A DNA stretch of 64,000 nucleotides, from contig NC_081824.1 of the NCBI RefSeq assembly GCF_030867095.1, positions 146,225,433-146,289,432 on the forward strand, written 5' to 3'. The stretch's first letter is position 1. Each line of letters starts with the position of its first letter. The DNA comes from Alligator mississippiensis (Eukaryota; Chordata; Crocodylia; Alligatoridae). The position numbers and the translations under genes are program-made. The notes under the pieces were generated by a model that had not been told where the DNA came from, did no database searches, and was given only the letters and a program-made list of their open reading frames with translations. Positions 56,505 to 64,000 of the stretch are shown in pieces.

Positions 56505-57235
56505 ACAGCTGGTATTTCCATCAGTATGGCTACTGATAGATGTGGAAAAAAAACCCAAAAAACAAAGCTTTACCGGAAGAGGAAGCACGGCATTTTGACC
56601 CAGATCCCCAACATCTGTATAGATTGTGCGCTTCAGTGGAGCTTTTCAGGACTTTTATCTAAAAGCAATTTGCTCCCAGTCAGCATCTACATGTACAGTA
56701 TGACGAATTAGTTAATGTGCCGTTTTTCTATTTCCTGTATTTACTAGATGGTGCATTAAATTAATATATTATGCAGTAATAGATCCTTATGTGTAGACTG
56801 TGATGCTTTACTGCACATTAGATTAGTCAAATGTGCAGTAAAGCATCTTGTTTAGATGCACCCAGTGTTAACATATAAGCTGTTTACAGATGTGAAAAGA
56901 AAAAAAAAAAACAGCTCTTTACTTTCAGATTGCTGCATGCCCACACTGAGAACAGCACGTTCCCAGAAGAGATATTGCATCAGTTTGATCCAGCTTATCC
57001 CACATCTGTATAGTTTTTGTCCTTCAGTGGGGCCTTTTGTGCTTTCATCTAATAGTTGATTCAAAAATTATTTACAGCAGCTATTTTCATGACTATGACA
57101 AACATGAAAAAAAACCCAGTGCTTTACCAAAAGAAGAGGATCCGTTTGACCCAGCTCCCCAGAGTCAGTATAGATTGTGTGCTTCAGTGATGGTATTTGG
57201 CACTTTTATCTAATAGCTGTATCGGCAGCTGAGTC
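56505..57235. repeat. three degenerate tandem units of about 180 bp, split by a MITE-like element
   Basis: Units lie at about 56505-56677, 56870-57062 and 57070-57235. Shared words: TTTACAG at the start, a run of A with CCC, CTTTAC plus an AGAAGAG-like word, TTTGACCCAG-like (TTTTGACCCAG, TTTGATCCAG, TTTGACCCAG), TCTGTATAG, CTTCAGTG and TTTATCTAAxAGC near the end. Units are about 65-75% alike by eye. The gap between units one and two is filled by the element at 56678-56863. Confidence 0.65.
56678..56863. mobile_element. MITE-like element, family 1, short copy
   Basis: The ends are CAGCATCTACATGTACAG and, inverted, GCATCTTGTTTAGATGCACCC. About 186 bp, placed between two tandem units. Confidence 0.6.
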
Positions 57236-58439
57236 AGCTATTCCTTGCCGTGTGGAGATCGGGACAAGTGCCTGTGCTTCCTGCCAGCCCCGGACTAGTA
57301 CCCAGGGGAGCCTGGCGCTCCCTTTGACTGCTGCAAGGGGGCAAAATAGAGCAGGAGCAGCATTGGACTGAGCTATTCCCACCAGGAGCAAATTGGCTCC
57401 CAATATGCACATATTCAAATGTGTGGGGCCGCAGTTTAATGCACCTGAATTTCCTACACAGAAAATTCAGGCACATTAATTGCAGGTGTAGAAGCTCCCA
57501 CTGAGCCCCACAAATTCTTCCCCACCAGAACTACAGGCTGGAACTCAACACACGCAGTCTCTTTCATCACATCCTGAAGACAAGTTTTAGTTTTATGTTT
57601 TTCACAAAGCAACTTTTATAGAAAGGATAAGATTTCATAAGAAAAAGACATAAGAAAAAACAATTTGGTTATTTTCTAACATATCTTTTCTCTGCCTAAA
57701 TCTTAATTATCATTTCTAATATAAGTAGTATAAACAAAGGGGTGTGGTGACCATGGCAGCAGCCCTGGGAACTGACTTTAGGAGGGCAAGGGTGTAAAAA
57801 TAGGGGTCACTGCAGCTACCTGCCAACCCGCACCACCACCATTAGCACCTCAACTACTTCTGTTGCCCTATGCACTGCCACCACCCATGGCATTGGACTG
57901 CTCTGTTATGCCTTTAATTTATTAGGATTTCTTTTATAAAGAGACCAGAAATGTATTTGTTTTTTAAAAAGATCACCTGCTTAATTTTTTGTGTGAAAGC
58001 ATCTAGCACTGGCCAGTCAGAGAAAGAATACTGTGCTAGTTGGACAATAAGTATAGACCTACCTAGAGACAAAGGGTTTTTTGTGGCCCAGTCATTGCAC
58101 AAAGAGCCAATTTTGTGGGCATTTTGCAGCAGTCCTGGCCCCTCAGTGCTGATTGGTGGAGAGGCCCTACTCCTCAGCACTGATTGGCAAAGAGGTCTGG
58201 GAGTGGGGAAGGGACAAGAGAGCAGCCACTACCTTGATAACTGGCTGCCCTTCATGAGGCCTTACACTTTGGTGCTGATTGGTGGAGAGGACCTGGTGTG
58301 GGGAGGAGGGACAAGGGGGCAGGTGTCATCTTGATTGCTGGCTGCCTGTCAGCATAGTACAGGATAGGGCCATGGGGCCCATGGCTCTGGGCCCGACTGG
58401 ACTGGGCTGTGGGTGCGCAAGTTCACCTGATTGAGCCAC
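57236..58439. other. no gene recognised
   Basis: A decayed MITE-like end may sit near 57470-57500. 57730-57905 is a GC-rich patch akin to those at 4640 and 41700. At 58130-58350 a GTGCTGATTGGTGGAGAGG-type word occurs three times (58147, 58168, 58273), a short local repeat. No exon recognised. Confidence 0.45.
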
Positions 58440-58612
58440 GCTGAAAGCTTTCTTTTGAAAGGTACTTGCACCCAAAAGCTTGCAAAAACAACTTTTTTCC
58501 AACTACTTTTTTCTTTAATAAAAGATATCACATCTACCAATGAAGCTTGCCTGCCTATGTCCTTAGACCAACATGGCTACAACCAAAAACTACCAAAAAT
58601 GTATCCCCTCTT
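58440..58612. repeat. dispersed repeat, inverted copy of the 17.3-17.8 kb type
   Basis: CCAAAAGCTTGCAAAAACAAC, TTAATAAAAGATATCACATC, CTTGCCTGCCTATGTCC and TTAGACCAACATGGCTACAA are the complement of words at 17340-17380 and 17690-17760. A further partial copy lies at 59085-59195. Confidence 0.6.
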
Positions 58613-58832
58613 AGTTTCATAGTTTCTAGGGTCAGAAGGGACCTGAAAATATCTTCAAGTTTGACCCCCTGCCCTGGGCAGGAATGAGTGCTGGGATCAT
58701 AATACCCCAGCCAGATATCTATCCAACCTCCTCTTGAAGACCCCCAAGGTAGGGGAGAGCACCACCTCCCTTGGGAGCCCATTGCAGAGCCTGGCAGCCC
58801 TAACCATAAAGTAATACCTCCTGATATCAAGA
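58613..58832 (-). mobile_element. CR1 LINE 3' fragment
   Basis: The tip is the complement of TTTCATAGTTTCTAGGGTC and AAGGGACCTG. Then come GGCAGGAATGAGTGCTGGG and the C-terminal coding bases (complement of CAACCTCCTCTTGAAGACCC). It is close to the 21.2-kb fragment and inserted beside the dispersed repeat. Confidence 0.8.
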
Positions 58833-60477
58833 TTACACAAATGTAAATCAACACTTTCTGATACACCAAACAGGATTGTGCATACTGATATTTTTAATTA
58901 CATTGATAAATTATTCTAATTATATAACATTATTCAGGAGCTCCTATTACATTTGGCTAATTGATGTAATATATATGAAATATTAATTACATTTAAAGTA
59001 GTCTTAATACTTAAAGGAGTGTTTGCTGAACAGGTCACTGAGAAGCTGGATCCTGTTAAATGAACAGGTGCTTCTGAATGCTTCTTGTGTCCAAAAGCTT
59101 GCAAAGAACTTTTTTCCAATTACTCAGTTGGTCTAATGAAAGATATCACATTTACCCAAACAAGCTCTCCTGCCTAAATTTTTAGTATGCATTGCTGTCA
59201 ATATGTGAATAAGCCACATCTACTTCATTCACTGCTCTTGCAGCTTACTAATTCATGTTTCAAATATTTCCAGAATACTTGTCCAATATATTTATGTACC
59301 CAAAGTATACAATTTTGAAAACTAGAAATGTGATCTTAATTATAAGAATCTTTATTTCAAAGCTTTCTATCCCAGATTAGACTAAAATTTTGCTGCGTCA
59401 GATTACATTGATCAGAAAGGCATAAACTTATTTACTAAGTCAGGGCTAGGTAACAGGAGCCACTGAACTATTGGTTGATGCATATTTTTAAAATAACTTT
59501 AAAAAATATAATATCCAATCTGAAAAAAATGAAAAAGATTTATAGTCCTTCTGACAGGAAAGGGACATTAAATATTGGCCCAATGGACAGATTTACAACC
59601 TCTGAAGTTCCTGTGGTTAGACTACCATCATGGTGTATGTTTTTTAAGTTTCAAACCAGAAAAATAACAAAGTTCCAAAATTCAATATCAAGCAATGCTG
59701 CAACCCAATACAGAAGCATAATTTTATGAGCTATAAATAATCAGACACAAGCTACTGAATGCATGTATCCATCCAGACAAGCTGGTGACAGTGAGAAAAT
59801 AATAAGTGAGTCAAACTATTTCTTCCTTGCTGCTGTAGACAACAAAATTACAGACTCTAAACCAAAAGAGTTGGGGAGACTATAGTTCCAGATGTAATGG
59901 TAAAAGATGCCTCTGTACAAGTTACAGCTTGATCAGACTGCAAAAACACAGGTTGTAGAAATAAAAGCTATAAACATATTTATCTGGAATTTGCTTGATG
60001 TTAATAAAGCTGAAAATTGATGGAATATATCTAAATGTACCCTCCAAACCACACATGCAAAAGTGGTAACAAATCTAAAGGCATACTATATAAGACTTGG
60101 ACAGTCCCAATTTTGCATAAACAAGGACTTAAAGGCAGAGATAATTGTGGGGCCTTGTATGAGTCTAGTAAAACTAGAATGTAAAAGTCCAGTCTGTATC
60201 CTAGTAGGTTATTAGAAAAAATGAGAAGTTTGCAGAAATGCAAAAGAGAAATATCTGTAAACAAGTATCCCAATGTGCAAAGGGAATTAATCACAGTCAT
60301 CAATTAGTATTAAAAAAAATGGAATCCTTAGATTTTTCCAGTTGGATTATATTAGACTGACTAAACCTTGGTGGACAATCTATTTATCTACATATCATTA
60401 GTACAGAAGAGGGATTAGTGGAAAATTCAAGATAATATCATTCCAGTATCCAAAATTTAAAACAAAGTTTAAACTCT
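58833..60477. other. no gene recognised; AT-rich DNA
   Basis: Apart from the partial dispersed repeat at 59085-59195, nothing recognised. Confidence 0.5.
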
Positions 60478-60660
60478 GTAGCTAGGGACAGACATTCAAA
60501 ATGCCTGAGCCTGAATTGATTCAATCCTTGCAGGATAATCTAACCTGCAGGGAGCGAACCAGTTTGCAAATGGATAGATGTTCAGCACATGCCTGCAGTG
60601 GCTCAAACCAGAAGCCTGGGGGCTGTAGAGCAGCCCTCCCTTCCACAGGGAAGCTGAGCT
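60478..60660. mobile_element. one end of an inverted-repeat DNA element, family 2
   Basis: GCTAGGGACAGACATTCAAAA, GCCTGAGCCTGAATTGATTC and CAGGATAATCTAACCTGCAG match the complement of the right end of the element at 55258-56061, as does CAGTGGCTCAAACCAGAAGC. About 70-75% alike by eye. The far end was not found. Confidence 0.55.
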
Positions 60661-61729
60661 GGGGAGTGGGAACATGGCCAGGCCCTGGCAGGCCTGTTCC
60701 AGCTGCTCCCTGATAGCTGGGAGCAAGCCACGAGCCGGTACACAGGGCTGCCCAGCCCCAGAGGGGAACTCGTCCCCCTCCTCCCTCTCCCTCAGCACCA
60801 CAGGGCCAGGAGGGGGGCCTTGTTCACTGCTGAGGGGGCTTTTTTCCCTCATCCTCTCCTGTTGCCACCGTCGGGTGGGGAGGGGGGCTCTGTGAGGCTG
60901 CCTGGTCCCAGAGAAGGACTCTTCTCCCTGCTTCTCCCCCATCACTGCAGGGTATGGAGGGAGGCTTTATGGGATGCTGCCCAGTCCCAGAAGAGGACTC
61001 TTCCCCCCTCTCCTCCCCCTCTAGGGCAGGGTGAGGCTCTGTTCCATGCAAGGAGCAACTCTTCCCCTTCCCCATCCTCCCCCCAGAGGGGCAGTGGGAG
61101 CATGGAGCTCAGCTGGGCAGAGTGTGGGTGTGAGGGAGGGGGAGGTGTAGGGACCCCCACACACTCCCCCCATGACATGCAGCCCCTGCTGCCTGGCAGC
61201 AGCAGGAGACAGGAAGGTTGGCGTACTCATGCCCAGCACAGGCATGGCTTTGGCCAGCGCTGTGCAGGGAGAGGGATTGGAGCCTGCCTTAATCCCACGG
61301 CTCTGTTTCCTGAGCCTGTAGCAGGGGAAGCCTCACACCAGAACCAGCTGCTTCCCCTGCTCCCCACTGTGCAAGTCCCACACTCTGCAGAGAGTGGAAG
61401 GAGCCCTGCCCCCTGCTTCCCCACAGAGTCCAGCATGGGGCTTCCCTGCTGTGAGTGCGGAGCTGCAGGCACGGTGTAGAGCTGTGGTGATAGAAGCAGC
61501 CAGGCAAAACTCCCATTGACTCCAAGCAGAAAAGATTTCATCCTGATTCCTAATCCCATTGTCTTCCATAGATTTACTGTGTAATATTCAGGAAATATTT
61601 GAGGACCTGACCCAAAGCTTAGTGAAGGTTGCATCTCATGATTTGAGGTGTAACTGGCAGGATTATAAAAGACAGTAAAAAGGGATTGTACAAGAATGCA
61701 AAGAGCAGCAGGAGACAATTAAGTTATGG
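60661..61729. other. GC-rich block with internal repeats, no gene recognised
   Basis: At 60760-61080 a unit built around CCCAGAGxxGGACTCxTC and CTCTCCTCCCCC recurs about four times at roughly 85-bp spacing. This produces long open frames by composition, not by coding. The rest to 61729 has no recognised feature. Confidence 0.45.
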
Positions 61730-62636
61730 ATGATGCAAAGAATGTTGAAGTATTCAATGCATTTTTACATCAGTCTTCACAAGTGGAGTCATCTACTGGT
61801 GATAGGTGTAGTTGGAAACAGAGGTAGGAAAGGAGACAACACATTCAGAGTGGTGGAATTATGAGTTGGGGATTGCTTGGAGAGGCTGGATGGTTTGGGG
61901 TCAGTAGGTAAGTCATGCCCTGGGGTGCTCAGGGTTTTGGCTGGGCAGGTGGGGCTGGTCAGGAAAGATCACAGAGCAGGTCCTCGGGGAGTTGGTTTTG
62001 AAGCACCTGGAGGAGAGCGGGATGATCGGCGGGGCTGGCATGGATTCACCAGGAGCAGGTTGTGCCTTGCCAGCCTGATTTCCTTCTGTTATTGGGGTAT
62101 TGGACTCTATAGATGGGGGGCAAAGCAGTGGATGTAGTGTGTCTTGACTTTGGCAGGGCTTTTCAGGCTGTTTCCTATAACGTTCCCATTGAAAAACTTA
62201 GGAGATACAGACTGGACTGGGATGCTGTGGGGTGGATTCATAGTGGGTTAATTTGTCATGAACAGTGGGTGGTCATCGATGGCTCAGTATTTGGTTAAGA
62301 GGGCTTACCAGGTAGGGTTCCCCAGGGACCTGCCCTGAGCCCATTGTTGTTTGGCATCTTCATTGGACACTTTGTGGGGGTGGGGCTGGGATCTGGAGTC
62401 ACCTGGATGGACAGGAGAGGTGGTCAATAGCTGGTCAGATGAAATTCAACCAAGACAAGTGCCAAGTCCTACATGCACAGGTGAAGGCTGGGGAATGGCT
62501 GGTTGGGCTGTAGTCATGCAGAGATGGACCTGCAGGTTACAGTAGACTATGACCTGAGTGTGAACCAGTAATGTGCTCTTGTTGCAAGAAAGGACAGTGG
62601 AATTCTGGATTGTTTTGGCAGGAGCTTCACTTGCAA

Positions 62637-62674
<38 letters not shown>

Positions 62675-63020
62675 GCGGGGGGTTGATTCTTCTACTCTGT
62701 TCAGCACTGGTGAGGCCTCACCTGGAGTACTGTGTCCAGTTTTTGCCCTGTACTTTGATGAGAGATGGGGCTGGAAGTGATGGCCTTAGACTGGCAGGGG
62801 AAGTTTGGGTTGGAAATTGGGAGGCAACTTTGACTGTGAGAGTGGTTGGGCATTGGGGCAAGTTGCCTAGAGAGGTTTTGGAGTCTCCATCCCTGGAAGT
62901 TTTCAGGAGCAGGCTGAATGGACACATCATTGAGATGATATGGTCGGGGATGATTGTTCCTTAGGTGGGGGGCTGGACTGTATGGCCTAATGGTGTCCCT
63001 TACAGACCTACTTTCCTATT
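61730..63020 (+). mobile_element. old CR1-type LINE, RT to 3' end, many breaks
   Basis: Translated scraps in order: AVDVVCLDFGRAFQAVSYNV (CR1 motif A with the catalytic Asp), WVVIDGSVFG, a PQGPALSPLLFGIF-like stretch near 62315-62365, [11 protein letters not shown] near 62712-62745 and GKLPREVLESPSLEVFRSRL near 62855-62920. The tip near 62965-63020 reads GGGCTGGACTGTATGGCC. Different frames are needed throughout. A (TG)16 microsatellite lies inside it. Confidence 0.75.
62641..62673. repeat. (TG)16 microsatellite inside a CR1
   Basis: A pure TG run lying between the motif corresponding to CR1 residues before the SALVRPHLEYC block and that block. Confidence 0.95.
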
Positions 63021-64000
63021 AAATCAATGAAGACACCCTTAGACTTCAGTTTATCTTTGGATCAAGTCCTAATTTATTTCTATTTTCATACAGTTGAGCT
63101 TCAGGTGGGTCTCAGAAAGAAAGGTTAGTTTGTTCAGTGTGTAAATTGGGATCTTTGGATGAAAGGCCTTTTACAATGGTTTTGTGTTGCTGAGGGAATT
63201 TATCTCATGAAAATATAAAGCACTTTGGTCCTAGATCATACACTCTATTCAGAAATAGAGTGCTTAATTTTAAGTATGTGTTTATATCTCATAGAGGCTA
63301 GTGGACTTAAAGCATGTACTTAAAGATAAGCACATACTTAAGTTCTCTTCTGAATAGGGGTAGATAGCTGAACTGAGGCCTGCATAAGCACTGTAATTCA
63401 GTGCAGCATGTATACCTTAAAAAGGATTATCCTGAATTCCCTGTGTAGTTGACACTGATATCTTAGTTTTCTTTCTTTCCTGAAGGGCTGTTAGTTGGGT
63501 TCCTTGAAAAAAGGTAAAGCAAGTGTGGAAGGCAACAGGGAAGACAGAAATATGGAAAAGTAGTCAGGAGCATGACTTATAGAAGAAGACAAAGAACTAA
63601 CTATATCATCTCTGCTGCAAAATATTCTCAGTCCCTAAATGGAATCTGTTTCCTTTACAGACAAAGAAGCAATTTCTCGATAGGTCTCATTTCAAATGTA
63701 AAAGCCAGATCCTGTAAAGCTTTACTCAAAGGAAAAATCCTAACTCTCATCAGTATTCACTTAGGCTTCAGTGTAACAGCTTACAGAATCAGAGCACAAC
63801 TAGAAAAGGCTCAATAAATAAAAACCCTAAAAGGAGGACAAAAATGCATTATGATCATATCTAAAAGATCTATGACACACAGAAGATAGCCAGCGCTCAT
63901 GATATTAAGCATCTGTTGGAATCTCAATGGAGAAATCCCATTGTCTAATATGTTTGGTATATAGTATGATGTAAAGCAGGTTTACAGCAGCACCTGGCAG
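63021..64000. other. no gene recognised
   Basis: AT-rich sequence with a short inverted pair around ACTTAAAG/CTTTAAGT-like words near 63260-63340. No exon or element recognised. Confidence 0.5.

Noticed and set aside
60820-61718. Frames of 219 and 163 codons
   Set aside because: They are produced by GC-rich repeats of about 85 bp; no conserved motif.

Overview
This is vertebrate nuclear DNA, almost certainly from a reptile, most likely a crocodilian or turtle. CR1 LINEs dominate the interspersed repeats. There are many short DNA-transposon relics with inverted ends and ordinary AT-rich, CpG-poor background between them. I found no host protein-coding exon I could defend, no tRNA or rRNA gene and no retrovirus-like element. 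The long reading frames all belong to LINEs. Nothing here suggests a prokaryote, so operons, ribosome binding sites and CRISPR arrays do not apply.

Left part (1-22.3 kb): gene desert or intronic DNA. It holds a foldback element (2310-2855), decayed CR1 pieces (470-1100, 4950-5690, 21230-21750), a CR1 copy with an uninterrupted reverse-transcriptase frame (about 11390-13591), a family of short elements whose ends read like GGGTGCATCTACACATGTGC (7000-7457, 7458-7667, 15238-15727, 16505-17071, 20992-21231), and a small hAT-type element with an 8-bp target duplication sitting inside another repeat (17383-17668).

Centre (22.3-38.25 kb): the striking part. It is a minus-strand U2 snRNA locus torn apart by LINEs. 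Reading the minus strand from 38249: U2 nucleotides 1-40 (38249-38207); a full-length L1-like/Tx1-type LINE (copy B, 38206-32732); a second, nearly identical copy directly behind it (copy A, 32731-27315); U2 nucleotides about 38-166 (27314-27187) followed by a second scrap of U2 3' end (27150-27103); a GC- and CpG-rich LINE with a restriction-like endonuclease (about 27050-22451); and finally an older, diverged U2 3' part, about nucleotides 35-188 (22450-22298). The Tx1-type pair matches the known habit of Keno elements, and the RLE-type element that of NeSL-clade Utopia elements. Both are families described as U2-snRNA-specific. Copy B keeps an open endonuclease/RT frame. The RLE element has one in-frame stop in about 1,165 codons. 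The two LINE types use different endonucleases yet meet U2 at practically the same place, beside the branch-site-pairing GTAGTA.

Right part (38.25-64 kb): degraded U2 upstream DNA with a possible octamer and PSE, hAT-type relics (38624-39405, 39505-39985), minus-strand CR1 3' ends (40031-40760, 43347-43500, 58613-58832), a longer CR1 with three breaks (46840-49107), an inverted-repeat element (55258-56061) with a partial relative at 60478, a degenerate triplicated 180-bp unit (56505-57235) and an old CR1 (61730-63020). The LINEs act alone or in trans through their own RNA; no host pathway is encoded here.
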